This document shows, in pieces, positions 41,011 through 50,620 of a stretch of 64,000 nt of DNA. The position numbers and the translations under genes were made by a program. How positions within the stretch are numbered: the stretch's first letter is position 1; every line of letters starts with the position of its first letter. The DNA comes from an uncultured Erysipelotrichaceae bacterium (lineage in GTDB: Bacteria > Bacillota_I > Bacilli_A > RFN20 > CAG-826), in assembly GCA_902799855.1 (NCBI GenBank), contig CADCCA010000005.1:1-64000 (forward strand). Direction: 5' to 3'. The notes under the pieces were generated by a model. That model was not told where the DNA came from, did not search any database, and saw only the letters and a list, made by a program, of their open reading frames with translations.

Positions 41011-41670
41011 TTATACTTGATTGAGATAATCAGCAATATCAGCGAATGCATGCAAATGACTGCGTATCCATTCTCTGTCCTTGTCCCACCATTTCGTTGA
41101 TTCTAGAATCATTATTTCATCTTCTGTAAAGCGATATTTTATTACTGAAGCAGGTACCCCACCCACTACTGCATATGGGGGAACATCTTTTGTTACCAAT
41201 GCCATCGAAGCGATAACAGCTCCATCTCCAATTGTAACACCCTCAAGTATTGTGGCTCCGTACCCTATCCACACATCATTGCCAATTTTACAAGCTAGAT
41301 CTGAGCTTTTGTCTATATATTTATATTCAGAAAAGTCGAATGCATTTCCATAAAAAAGCCCGGTGGAATTATTTTTTGCATAAAATGCAGGATGCACAGA
41401 AACGTTTTTACCAATCGGATGCCTTCCTCTCAATATTGTGACATGGTGAGAGATACACGAGTATTTACCAACAACAGTATGGTCTAACTTTGTATGGTCT
41501 CCAACATATGTGCCAAACCCTAAAGTAGAATCAATTATCGATGTAGACTTTCCGACATAATTGTGTCCAGCAAATTCTGTTTTTTTGCTAAGAACCGCTG
41601 ATTTATGTATTCTTATCGTTTTTTTTGATTTAATCATTCTAAGTATAAACATTTTAATGATGTGTTTCAT
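41011..41670 (-). CDS. Hexapeptide-repeat acyltransferase (CatB/xenobiotic type)
   Basis: Left-handed beta-helix repeats are clear ([52 protein letters not shown]). A catalytic His is in [14 protein letters not shown]. With 219 residues it matches CatB-like O-acetyltransferases. It probably O-acetylates a sugar of the polymer in the cytosol. It is one of four such proteins in locus B. A gap of about 198 bases precedes it. Confidence 0.8.
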   Translation of the reverse strand: MKHIIKMFILRMIKSKKTIRIHKSAVLSKKTEFAGHNYVGKSTSIIDSTLGFGTYVGDHTKLDHTVVGKYSCISHHVTILRGRHPIGKNVSVHPAFYAKNNSTGLFYGNAFDFSEYKYIDKSSDLACKIGNDVWIGYGATILEGVTIGDGAVIASMALVTKDVPPYAVVGGVPASVIKYRFTEDEIMILESTKWWDKDREWIRSHLHAFADIADYLNQV

Positions 41671-41868
41671 TTCGTGTACCTCAATAATCTTTCATAATAT
41701 TATTTACTTTTTTACTATCAAGAAAACGCTATAAAAACTATTTAAGCATGTCGAAAGTATTATGTAGAATAACTGCGAAATCACTTTCTAATTCAATCTA
41801 TTACCTTTTTTCTAACACGAACTCTATAATTATTCTCGGCTAAAATTTGAAAGATACACAAAATCGGC

Positions 41869-43245
41869 TTATTTCGAAATATAATCAAAAAATTCGTCGA
41901 AATTTTTGTCATCATTTATAAGTTTATTTTGGATATATGAAATCATTATTTTAAGCTCTTCGCCAATTTGAACTTCAATGATATGCAATTCTTCAACAGC
42001 TTTGATTGCGTGAAAATCGTTTGGTTTTATACATATAAAGTCTCCTCTAGAAACTTTTTTTGCTTTCCCATTTATAACGGCTATGCCAGTCCCCTCAACC
42101 ACGGTCCATAGTTCACTTCTACGTTGGTGTTTTTGATACGAAATAAAATTGTTGGGATTAATAATCAAATGCTTTGTCAAAGAGTTTTGATTATCCTTAT
42201 TAATGTTGTAATCTAGAATCTTGTAACTTCCCCAGAAGCGCTCTTCAAACATTGGTCTTAGTGTGATATTCTTAGCAAACTTTTTTAAGGCATCACTTCT
42301 TTTTTTATTTGAAACAAGTATACCATCAGGGCTTGCGGCAACCACCACATCTTTTAGGCCTAAAGCAATTATAGGAAGATTCAGTTCGTTAATTATATGG
42401 ACATTTTGACAAGATTCATCGATTGTACCATTTCCCACAACATTCTCATCCATCACTTCGGTAAGAGAATCCCAAGTACCAATATCTAGCCATAATCCAT
42501 TATATCTAATAACATCTATATTCTTTTCATTCTCAACAACTGCATAATCAAAGCTTACTTTTGTTAGCTTTTCGTAATTATCGAAGAGCTGTTTATATGT
42601 GTGCATCCCAAACAAAATATCCGCTTTATCCAAAATATACTTTATCTTAAAACCAAAAACCCCACCATTCCATAAAGCACCAAGTTTTAAGTACTCAGCT
42701 GCTTTATCAAGGCTTGGCTTTTCTTTAAATTCTAAAACACGACTAATGCTTTCGGAGCTTTTTGGGATTATGTATCCATACTTTTCGCTAGGGCATGTGG
42801 GCCCAATGCCTATTAATGTTAGATTTGAATTGCCCGCCAGTACATGATCATAAAGTTCCTTTACTTTATCAAAAAAAGAATCGTCAACATACGGATCAAC
42901 AGGGCAAAAAACCACTGGTTCATTAGGCGACTTTTTTAATACATCAACTAAATAAGCAGAGGCTAGTGATATTGCAGGAAAAGTATCTCTTCTAAAAGGC
43001 TCAATGCATGTTTTTGCTTGATTGTTTAATTGTCTATTAATTATCGATTCTTGTGACTTCGAGGTAGCAACGACAACGTCTGCCGTTGGGTCGACCCTCT
43101 TGATTTGCCTATAGACACGTTGAATCATCGATTCGTATAGCCCATTTTCGCTTTTTATGAGTTTAACAAATTGTTTTGATCTTACTTCATTTGAAAGCGG
43201 CCATAGTCTTGTTCCGCTTCCGCCAGATAAAAGCACAATATTCAT
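41869..43245 (-). CDS. manC: Mannose-1-phosphate guanylyltransferase (ManC type)
   Basis: The nucleotidyltransferase motif LSGGSGTRLWPLS and FRRDTFPAISLA identify GMP enzymes; the C-terminal cupin (GTGIAVINGKAKKVSRGDF) is the phosphomannose-isomerase-like part seen in bifunctional ManC. The product is GDP-mannose. The start is taken at 43245, where TGAGGAA lies just upstream. GMD or other GDP-mannose-modifying genes are not present in the window, so mannose itself may be used. Phosphomannomutase must be elsewhere. Length 458 residues is normal. Confidence 0.85.
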   Translation of the reverse strand: MNIVLLSGGSGTRLWPLSNEVRSKQFVKLIKSENGLYESMIQRVYRQIKRVDPTADVVVATSKSQESIINRQLNNQAKTCIEPFRRDTFPAISLASAYLVDVLKKSPNEPVVFCPVDPYVDDSFFDKVKELYDHVLAGNSNLTLIGIGPTCPSEKYGYIIPKSSESISRVLEFKEKPSLDKAAEYLKLGALWNGGVFGFKIKYILDKADILFGMHTYKQLFDNYEKLTKVSFDYAVVENEKNIDVIRYNGLWLDIGTWDSLTEVMDENVVGNGTIDESCQNVHIINELNLPIIALGLKDVVVAASPDGILVSNKKRSDALKKFAKNITLRPMFEERFWGSYKILDYNINKDNQNSLTKHLIINPNNFISYQKHQRRSELWTVVEGTGIAVINGKAKKVSRGDFICIKPNDFHAIKAVEELHIIEVQIGEELKIMISYIQNKLINDDKNFDEFFDYISK

Positions 43246-43392
43246 AGATTCCTCATTCATTAGAAGGTTTTAATCGAGTCACTTGCAACAAAAAACCTAT
43301 ACCGCATTCTACTACTTTTGTTATGGATTATGAAATACATCAGTGAGTCGTTGCTAACCAATAATTACCAAACTCTCAAAAACAAATCGCTA

Positions 43393-44643
43393 TCAATATG
43401 TTTTTTTCGAGTTTGAAATATTAAAATTCGTATCATCATTTAAAAGTTTTTCAAAAACATTGCCGACGTGAACTGCAGTGTTTTTGTAAAACTTCCTTTC
43501 AATTTCCTCAAAAGGAACCGTTTTTTCAATATTTTCAGAAATAAAACACGAGATTATCCTCGAATACTCTTCGATGCATTTCTCCCCTTTGATAATATTA
43601 AGCCCCAATCTATATCTATTTATATATGGAATAGTTGGGCATTCTTTTGATTGACAAAAGTTGATAATAATTTTCCCCGTACTTATATAATCAAAAAGTT
43701 TGCTAGGAACTTGATTAGATGTTTGATTTCCAATATTAATCAGCACATCGGCTTTTTTCATCATTGAAAAACTTTCGTCAAGAGAAATAACACCCAAGCG
43801 TTTTATCTTGTCCCCAAAATAACGCGCCTTATAATCATCGATAACATCTTCTTGCCCGTCTCCAGCAAATAAAAGAACGAAGTTAATATTGTTAATATCT
43901 TTAAAAACATCCAAAGCATACCTGCAATCGCGTATATGGCTGTAAAATCTCCCGCTATAAAAAAAGATTAAACGGTCATTGATGCTTCGATTTGGTTTTT
44001 CAAAAACCATATTTCTAACATTGGGAAACTCAGCTACAAAAAACTTATCAAAGAACTTATCGTATAGATGATTATTTTTTATTTCTTCGTATAAAAGAGG
44101 CGTTGTGATAACGTATTTTGCCTTGCGAAACAAATTAAACTCAATGAGTTCTATTTTTTTGTTCTTGTACCCAACATTAGAAGATATCGGATCAACTTGA
44201 TAAATAATATATTTGATTTTTGTTTTATCATAAATGCGATCACACACAATAGCGTTCATAACATGCGAGCAAACGGCAATCGTTATATCATATTTATGAA
44301 TATCTTTAGAAAAAATCACATTTATTTTTTTTGCTACTTTTTTCGAAATTTTATTTTCTCTTCCATTGATGCTGAAACCAAGTAACCTTTTTAAGGATAA
44401 AAAAATGGCAAGAAATGGATTTCTTTTAAAGATTTTTTTAATGCTACAAAAGCTACTCTCAAAAACATTATAGATAATAGAATTATCTACCTTTGATTTT
44501 TTCGAAAGTTTATATTCTCCGGAAATATTTACGATATCACATACAACACCCTTCGAATTAAGTTCTTTGACAATTGAAAACAGACAGTTACTTGTTGCGG
44601 TTCTGCTGGGAAAGGTTTCCCAAGTAACAAATAAAACTTTCAT
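43393..44643 (-). CDS. GT4-type glycosyltransferase
   Basis: The protein opens VLFVTWETFPSRTATSNCLF, typical of the GT4 acceptor domain. The C-terminal half contains SGRFYSHIRDCRYAL, GDGQEDVIDDYK and VPSKLFDYISTGKIII, where the donor-site Lys and Tyr replace the typical Glu. That substitution is common in capsule-specific transferases. It probably uses a nucleotide-hexosamine or hexose. It lies 25 bases upstream of an acyltransferase gene's neighbour region and is in the leftward operon. Length 416 residues. Confidence 0.75.
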   Translation of the reverse strand: MKVLFVTWETFPSRTATSNCLFSIVKELNSKGVVCDIVNISGEYKLSKKSKVDNSIIYNVFESSFCSIKKIFKRNPFLAIFLSLKRLLGFSINGRENKISKKVAKKINVIFSKDIHKYDITIAVCSHVMNAIVCDRIYDKTKIKYIIYQVDPISSNVGYKNKKIELIEFNLFRKAKYVITTPLLYEEIKNNHLYDKFFDKFFVAEFPNVRNMVFEKPNRSINDRLIFFYSGRFYSHIRDCRYALDVFKDINNINFVLLFAGDGQEDVIDDYKARYFGDKIKRLGVISLDESFSMMKKADVLINIGNQTSNQVPSKLFDYISTGKIIINFCQSKECPTIPYINRYRLGLNIIKGEKCIEEYSRIISCFISENIEKTVPFEEIERKFYKNTAVHVGNVFEKLLNDDTNFNISNSKKTY

Positions 44644-44668
44644 TGCCTACCGTACTCCTTCTAAGTAT

Positions 44669-45193
44669 TTATGATTTTTTCGAACGATATTTTTTTACTA
44701 CAGCAGGGTTTCCCACAGCAACGGCCCAATCAGGTATATCTTTTGTAACAACGGCACATGCTCCAATAATAGAATGGCTACCGATTTTAACTCCTGGAAG
44801 AATGGTAACATTAGCTCCTATCCAAACATCATCACCGATAAAAACCGGTTTCTCAGCAGTAAATCCCTGACCACGCATCGGCCTTGTAATGTCATCTGTT
44901 TTATGGTTTAAGGTATAAATGGAGCACTTTGGCCCCATCATCACATCGTTTCCAATATAACAAGTTCCTTCTATGAACGCATCGATACCTATTCCAGAAA
45001 AATCTCCTATTTCGACTTTGGAAGAAAAAATAGCTCCTTTTTCAATGTTAACTTTTTTGCCACATTTATTTAAAATGAGTTTCCCACACATACGTCTAAA
45101 AGCTTTTTGCCCAATTCGAATTCTAGAAAAAGACACAGGAAGGTGCTTACCTATCAAATAATATAGAAATAATCCTATAGCTTTTTTTATCAT
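44669..45193 (-). CDS. Hexapeptide-repeat O-acetyltransferase (WcaF/maltose acetyltransferase-like)
   Basis: The 174-residue protein has the left-handed beta-helix pattern with IGNDVMMGPKCSIYTLNH, FIGDDVWIGANVTILPGVKIG and ACAVVTKDIPDWAVAVGNPA. The His in TLNHKTDD matches the catalytic residue of colanic acid WcaF-like and maltose O-acetyltransferases. It lies 3 bases after the stop of wzy on the operon strand. A sugar O-acetylation role in the capsule is likely. The sugar position is unknown. Confidence 0.8.
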   Translation of the reverse strand: MIKKAIGLFLYYLIGKHLPVSFSRIRIGQKAFRRMCGKLILNKCGKKVNIEKGAIFSSKVEIGDFSGIGIDAFIEGTCYIGNDVMMGPKCSIYTLNHKTDDITRPMRGQGFTAEKPVFIGDDVWIGANVTILPGVKIGSHSIIGACAVVTKDIPDWAVAVGNPAVVKKYRSKKS

Positions 45194-45196
45194 TGC

Positions 45197-46525
45197 TTAT
45201 ACCACTTTACGATTATTATTGTTTAATGCATATTTTATATCTGAAATGCAAATTGCCTTTAAAACAATCAAGTAAAACCAAATGTTGTCGTAAGTTAGAA
45301 GATTAATTGCCACCATTCTGACCAATAAAACCGTCACTGGCAAAAAAACGATTTTCATTCTCTTTTTGCATCCAGCGAATGCAAATTTTAAAGATAAAAA
45401 GAAAAATGAAAAGCCAATTATACCTAACGAATACAAAACTTCTATAAATGTATTGTGGCAACCCAGCCTACCATCAAGAAGAGCATTTAAACCATTGCCG
45501 AACAAAAGAATTTTTGCGTTAGTAAAAATCTCCTCCAAATAAGCTTTCCAAATTTCAATTCTACCAGTTGAAATATCGTTTAGAGATCCTCCTCTGTCGT
45601 TTAACAATCTAAACAAATAAAGATTTATGCTATTACGAGCAATGAAATAGATTAGGCCAATAATAAATGCACCGCCTAGTATGAATTTAAAGGCTCTTAG
45701 AAACCCGTTTTTCTTAATTATTAGCACAAGCCATAAGAAAATAAGAACAATCAGACTTACCAAAAACGATTTGCTTATAGACATAAAACCAAACACACAC
45801 AAGCTACCAACCAAAATAAAGTGTAATGGCTTTTGTTTTTTGTGAATGATAATAGTAGCTAAACAAGCAATAGCAAGTATTATATCAACAGTATAATAAT
45901 TTGGATTACCTTGTAGTCCAGAAAAACGATGTTCATAAGCATCGTCAGCCAGTTTCATCGTTGTATCTAGAAAAAGAGAGTTAATTAAAGGCAAATAATT
46001 TCTAAATAAAGCCAAAAAGGAAGATAAAATGAGGCCAATAGAATACGCAACTATAATGCTTTCAGGATGGACATCTTTTTTACTCAGAGATGATACGACA
46101 AGCAACCCCAAAAACATTGTTATGATTGTTGATACTTGTCCAAGACCCGAGAAAACAAAGCAATAACAGGCAAAAAGTATAATCGCAAGAAGACTATTTG
46201 AATCAAATCTTTTTTTTGCTAGCAACATTTTTAAAGCCACAGCAAAGAAAAAAATAGTAAAAAAACTAATACCTGAGTATTCAAGTTTTAAAATCGATGA
46301 AAAAGGTAAGGTAAAAAACAATAGAACGATACAATTTGAGGTGGAAGAAAACAAAACCACAGACAGCGAAATCGCAAGGAAAGCAAAACAAAACAAATTA
46401 TTAAAAGCTCTCCCAACAAAAATGCAAAAAAACAAAAAACAAAGTATAGTTTGCAAATAAAAATGATTTTGCTTTGTCGAGATATTTAATGTTCGATTAT
46501 TACCTAATAATGTATTATTAATCAC
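45197..46525 (-). CDS. wzy: Wzy-type polysaccharide polymerase
   Basis: The 442-residue protein has about 11 to 12 membrane helices and a long outer loop with SGLQGNPNYYTVDIILA and GNGLNALLDGRLGCHNTFIE, as in O-antigen polymerases/ligases. Its product would polymerise repeat units after flipping. The start overlaps the wbpP-type gene by 4 bases. It is the sole Wzy candidate in locus B. Sequence divergence is normal for this family, so the call rests on topology and loop motifs. Confidence 0.75.
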   Translation of the reverse strand: MINNTLLGNNRTLNISTKQNHFYLQTILCFLFFCIFVGRAFNNLFCFAFLAISLSVVLFSSTSNCIVLLFFTLPFSSILKLEYSGISFFTIFFFAVALKMLLAKKRFDSNSLLAIILFACYCFVFSGLGQVSTIITMFLGLLVVSSLSKKDVHPESIIVAYSIGLILSSFLALFRNYLPLINSLFLDTTMKLADDAYEHRFSGLQGNPNYYTVDIILAIACLATIIIHKKQKPLHFILVGSLCVFGFMSISKSFLVSLIVLIFLWLVLIIKKNGFLRAFKFILGGAFIIGLIYFIARNSINLYLFRLLNDRGGSLNDISTGRIEIWKAYLEEIFTNAKILLFGNGLNALLDGRLGCHNTFIEVLYSLGIIGFSFFFLSLKFAFAGCKKRMKIVFLPVTVLLVRMVAINLLTYDNIWFYLIVLKAICISDIKYALNNNNRKVV

Positions 46526-47496
46526 AAGTTCTCCTTATACCATTCAATGGCTTCACACAAACCTTTTTCAAAGGAATAATCAGGATTATAATTCAACATT
46601 GTTTTTGCTTTTAAAATGCTGGCGTTACTATGTTTTATATCGCCTTTTCTGTCTGGGCCAAATTTTGGCTCTATATTTTTTTTCAGTGCTTTGGTTAGGG
46701 AGTAATAAATATCAATCAAATACTCTCTTCCGCCATACGCAATGTTATACGCTTGGCCAGCAGCCTCATGAGACGCTAGACAAGCCTTCAAATTTGCTTC
46801 AATAACATTTTCGATATATGTAAAATCTCTCGATTGCTTCCCGTCACCATTAATTGTAGGTTGCTCATCATTTAATAGTTGTTTGATAAACTTAGGGATT
46901 ACAGCGGCATATGCTCCATTAGGGTCTTGTCTTCGACCAAAAACATTAAAATATCTTAAACCATAAGTATCTAGCCCATAATGAAGTGTATATTGTCTAC
47001 CCCACTCTTCATCGCACCTTTTAGTCAAAGCATATGGGGATAGCAAATTTCCCTCTTTCCCTTCTGTTTTTGGAAGATTGGGTTCATCGCCATAAACTGA
47101 CGAACTTGAAGCATAAACAAATTTTTTAACACCATTTTGTCTTGCGGCTTCCATCATGTTGAGAGTTCCCAAAATGTTGTTAGCACAATAAAACTGAGGC
47201 ATTTCAATACTCCTTGGAACGCTTCCCCAAGCTGCTTGATTCAAGACATAATCAACGCCTTTGCAGGCTTTCATGCATGTTTCGAAATCTTTAATGTCGC
47301 CTTTGATGAATTCGTAGTTTGGATTACACAAGAACAAATCGACATTTGCTTGTTTACCAGTAGACAAATCGTCCAAACATCTTACTTTATACCCAAGTTT
47401 TAAAATTGCTTCACAAAGGTTAGAACCGATAAAACCAGCTCCACCAGTAACTAAAAATAATGAATCCTTAGGAAACTTTAAATCTTTATATCCCAT
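46522..47496 (-). CDS. wbpP: UDP-GlcNAc/GalNAc 4-epimerase, WbpP-like
   Basis: The short-chain dehydrogenase motifs are GGAGFIGSNL, SSSSVYGDEPNLPK and the catalytic YALTKR. AAWGSVPRSIE and RYFNVFGRRQDPNG fit WbpP/TviC-type epimerases that act on N-acetylated UDP-hexoses and uronates. It lies 56 bases after the WbpO-like gene stop. Together they make UDP-GalNAcA from UDP-GlcNAc. The length of 324 residues is as expected. Substrate choice (GlcNAc or GlcNAcA) cannot be settled from motifs. Confidence 0.8.
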   Translation of the reverse strand: MGYKDLKFPKDSLFLVTGGAGFIGSNLCEAILKLGYKVRCLDDLSTGKQANVDLFLCNPNYEFIKGDIKDFETCMKACKGVDYVLNQAAWGSVPRSIEMPQFYCANNILGTLNMMEAARQNGVKKFVYASSSSVYGDEPNLPKTEGKEGNLLSPYALTKRCDEEWGRQYTLHYGLDTYGLRYFNVFGRRQDPNGAYAAVIPKFIKQLLNDEQPTINGDGKQSRDFTYIENVIEANLKACLASHEAAGQAYNIAYGGREYLIDIYYSLTKALKKNIEPKFGPDRKGDIKHSNASILKAKTMLNYNPDYSFEKGLCEAIEWYKENL

Positions 47497-47552
47497 ACAT
47501 CCAGCCTTCTCTCGCCAAAAGATGCAAGCAGTTGATAACTTGTATTTTGTTT

Positions 47553-48872
47553 TTATAATCTCCAGTATTTATATCCAAGAGCTAATAGTTCGTCTTTGTT
47601 TCTTGCGCCTTTAACATCAACAATTATATTTTTGGAATTATCTTTGCTGGCAAACATTTTTTGAATATCCTCATTTGAAAGTTCCTTAAACTCTTTATGC
47701 ATGACAGCAATAATCAAACAATCCAAATTTTTAAATTCAGAAATATCAACCAAGTCAACACCATAGAATCTCTTGGCGTCAGTCGCATCGGCAACAGGAT
47801 CGCAAACAATTGGATTAATGCCGTATTCTCTTAGCTCTTTAAGAATATCATTTACCTTTGAATTTCTGGCATCTGGGCAATCTTCCTTAAATGTTATTCC
47901 CAGGCATCCGACTTTAGCGTCTCTTATTTGCTTATCGGCTTTAATTAATTGTTTAACGGTTTGTTCTGCAACATATTTACCCATATCGTCATTGATTCTT
48001 CTACCAGAAAGAATGATTTGAGAATGGTATCCAAATTGTTCGGCTCTGTAAGTCAAATAATAAGGATCTACACCAATACAATGACCGCCAACAAGGCCAG
48101 GTCTGAAAGGCAAGAAATTCCACTTTGTTCCAGCGGCTTCTAGCACTTCAAGAGTATCTATACCCATTTTGTTAAAGATGATAGAAAGTTCGTTCATAAA
48201 TGCAATATTGATGTCTCTTTGAGAGTTTTCAATGACCTTAGCGGCCTCAGCAACCTTAATGCAACTTGCTCTATGAACACCAGCGGTAACTACTATTTCA
48301 TAAACGCGTGCAATTTCTTCTAGAGAGTCGGTATCCATTCCGGAAACAATCTTCTTTATGGTCGTAAGCCTATGAACTTTATCACCAGGATTAATTCTTT
48401 CCGGTGAATAGCCAACCTTAAAGTCTACACCGCATTTAAGTCCAGACTCTTTTTCAAGGATTGAAATACAGGTTTCTTCGGTAACGCCAGGATATACAGT
48501 TGATTCATAAACAACAATTGCCCCTTTTGTCAAATTACGACCAACGATTTCACTTGAGCCAATTACAGGAGTTAAATCAGGTGTCGTATCATCGTTTACT
48601 GGTGTAGGAACGGCCACGATGATGAATTTTGCTTCTTGAAGTTTCTTTTCATCATAAGTCCATTCGACTTTACAAGACTTAATACTTTCATCACCAACTT
48701 CTTGTGTAGGATCTTCTCCTCTTTTGTAGGCTTCAACTTTCTCTTTGTTGATATCAAATCCTATGACATCTACGTGTTTTGAAAACTCCACAGCAATGGG
48801 CATTCCGACATAGCCCAAACCAACAAGAGCCAATTTTGTTTTTTTGTTAATTAATGAATTATAAATAGACAT
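47553..48872 (-). CDS. wbpO: UDP-N-acetylhexosamine dehydrogenase, WbpO/TviB type
   Basis: The NAD-binding motif is LALVGLGYVGMPIA and the catalytic cysteine is in GLVGGHCIGVDPYYL, which differs from the Ugd type and is found in UDP-GlcNAc/GalNAc/ManNAc 6-dehydrogenases. I chose the ATG at 48872 with GGAGG 8 bases upstream. The longer ATG at 48890 would overlap the previous gene. It precedes the 4-epimerase gene, so the pathway to UDP-GalNAcA is complete. The length is 439 residues. Confidence 0.85.
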   Translation of the reverse strand: MSIYNSLINKKTKLALVGLGYVGMPIAVEFSKHVDVIGFDINKEKVEAYKRGEDPTQEVGDESIKSCKVEWTYDEKKLQEAKFIIVAVPTPVNDDTTPDLTPVIGSSEIVGRNLTKGAIVVYESTVYPGVTEETCISILEKESGLKCGVDFKVGYSPERINPGDKVHRLTTIKKIVSGMDTDSLEEIARVYEIVVTAGVHRASCIKVAEAAKVIENSQRDINIAFMNELSIIFNKMGIDTLEVLEAAGTKWNFLPFRPGLVGGHCIGVDPYYLTYRAEQFGYHSQIILSGRRINDDMGKYVAEQTVKQLIKADKQIRDAKVGCLGITFKEDCPDARNSKVNDILKELREYGINPIVCDPVADATDAKRFYGVDLVDISEFKNLDCLIIAVMHKEFKELSNEDIQKMFASKDNSKNIIVDVKGARNKDELLALGYKYWRL

Positions 48873-48873
48873 T

Positions 48874-49329
48874 TTATTTACCTCCAACAAGTTCTGTTGC
48901 TTTAATTAAATGATTTGAAGAATTATTATCGCTTATAACCACAGCCGGAACACCTCCAACCGTAACATCACTATCTACGCTGCGAACAACCACTGCCCCA
49001 GCGGCAACCACAACATTATCGCCAATAGAAATACCACCAATTATCTTTGCCCCAGGACCCAAATAGACATTATTTCCAATCTTAGCTGATTCACTTTTTC
49101 CTGATGTTGAACCAACATTTACTCCTGCATGAATTCTGCAATTCGCCCCTATTCTACAAAAAGGAGAAATTACTATCGTGCCATAATGAACAATGGCCAA
49201 TCCAGGACCAATGGTATTGATTGGAATAGAAAAACCAAGTTTAATAGAATGTGTATGGAACTTTAACTTATAAATGAAGTAGCCAATAGTTTTAATCCTC
49301 TTATTTGAATAATACTCAAGTTTCCGCAT
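48874..49329 (-). CDS. Serine acetyltransferase-like hexapeptide acyltransferase
   Basis: The 151-residue protein has GPGLAIVHYGTIVISPFCRIG, then GVNVGSTSGKSE, IGNNVYLGPGAKIIGGISIG and VVAAGAVV, typical of CysE-type left-handed beta-helix enzymes but shorter than true CysE. In capsule loci such short forms acetylate sugars or make acyl-amino groups. It ends with GGAGG, which is the ribosome binding site of the following dehydrogenase gene, so the two are coupled. Substrate unknown. Confidence 0.75.
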   Translation of the reverse strand: MRKLEYYSNKRIKTIGYFIYKLKFHTHSIKLGFSIPINTIGPGLAIVHYGTIVISPFCRIGANCRIHAGVNVGSTSGKSESAKIGNNVYLGPGAKIIGGISIGDNVVVAAGAVVVRSVDSDVTVGGVPAVVISDNNSSNHLIKATELVGGK

Positions 49330-49453
49330 AATTATTTGAAACTTCCAAATATCGTCACCAAAAAATGATGGGCGCTTTCTTTTTTCCCCAAAGCAATTCG
49401 ATCACATTCTAGGTAATAAACTAATTTCTTTTTGCTATCTATCATTTTCAATC

Positions 49454-50620
49454 TTATTCTTTCTTTAATAAATGCTTAAAAACGTTTGTAAAACTATTAA
49501 TTGCTATATTTTCTGAAAAATCATGGGCACGATTGAAAGACAAATCTCTATATTTTTGAACGTTTGATTTATCGTTTAGAAGAAAATGTAGAGCGTTTGC
49601 GAGAGGTACACAATCAACCACACCATTTTGATTCTTATTAAAACGACGTACAAGTACTCCATAATCACATTCTTCAAAATCGCCCCTAACCTCAGTATAC
49701 TCCTGGCTTTTACGAAGCACTTCAGCCGGCCCAGAAAAACAATTTGTAGCGACAACAGGAAGCGATAAAGACATGGCCTCAACCAAAACGTTGGGAAAGC
49801 CCTCACTAAGAGATGAAAGAACAAAACAATCACATTTTTTCATATATTTATAAGGGTTTTTCTGAGAACCAGTTAAAAATACATGCCCATCTATTTTTTC
49901 CTCTAAAATGATATTTTCTAGTCGTCCACGTAGTTCTCCATCGCCAATCATAACCAATCCAACATCAAGAGCGCTACGGCGAAGTAAAGCAAATGCCTTT
50001 AGCAAATATTCAAAGCCTTTTTCTTCACAAAATCGTCCAACACAAACAAAGTTGAATGTGTGGCCGTGCAAAAAATCATTGAAAACATCAGGCACATTTT
50101 CTTTTGATTCTTCAATAATAAGCGATAAATTAATGATGTTATAAACACAAAATACTTTTTTCGAGTCGTCTGGATATCTTGAAACGTAATAATTAGCTAG
50201 ATATTTGGAGTTACATATTAAAGCATCCGAGCAGTCTAAACTTTTTTTGAAAAGTCTTATGTGTTCTTTTAATTTAGAAAAATCTCTTGATGAGATTATT
50301 TTTTTAAAATTCGGAGTATTGATACGATTGATTGGGTTATGTATGGAAAGAAAACTGAAAATAATGTTTGGTCTATTGTTTCTTAGATACTTCTTATATT
50401 TTTTGATTCTTTCTAAAGTACGAATAATTTTTATTAAAACAAAATTACTTGCAGGAGATTGAAAATCAATAAGTTCTCCGCCAAATGAATAGTCTATTTT
50501 ACTGCCATCAAATAATAATAATTCGACATTATAATCTCTCGAAAGAGCCGTAGATATATTTGCTACACTTCGCTCGGTTCCGCCTATTTGAAGGTTTTCT
50601 TTTATAATTGATACCAACAT
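49454..50620 (-). CDS. GT4 glycosyltransferase
   Basis: The N-terminal NLQIGGTERSVANISTAL and C-terminal VGRFCEEKGFEYLLKAF, GDGELRGRLEN and SSLSEGFPNVLVEAMSLSLP give the full GT4 set, including an EX7E-type motif (EGFPNVLVEAM). Enzymes of this group are retaining transferases in the cytosol. The start codon abuts the stop of the preceding GT4 gene (50,621). The two GT4 genes and the hexapeptide gene form a compact run. Length is 388 residues. The sugar is unknown. Confidence 0.85.
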   Translation of the reverse strand: MLVSIIKENLQIGGTERSVANISTALSRDYNVELLLFDGSKIDYSFGGELIDFQSPASNFVLIKIIRTLERIKKYKKYLRNNRPNIIFSFLSIHNPINRINTPNFKKIISSRDFSKLKEHIRLFKKSLDCSDALICNSKYLANYYVSRYPDDSKKVFCVYNIINLSLIIEESKENVPDVFNDFLHGHTFNFVCVGRFCEEKGFEYLLKAFALLRRSALDVGLVMIGDGELRGRLENIILEEKIDGHVFLTGSQKNPYKYMKKCDCFVLSSLSEGFPNVLVEAMSLSLPVVATNCFSGPAEVLRKSQEYTEVRGDFEECDYGVLVRRFNKNQNGVVDCVPLANALHFLLNDKSNVQKYRDLSFNRAHDFSENIAINSFTNVFKHLLKKE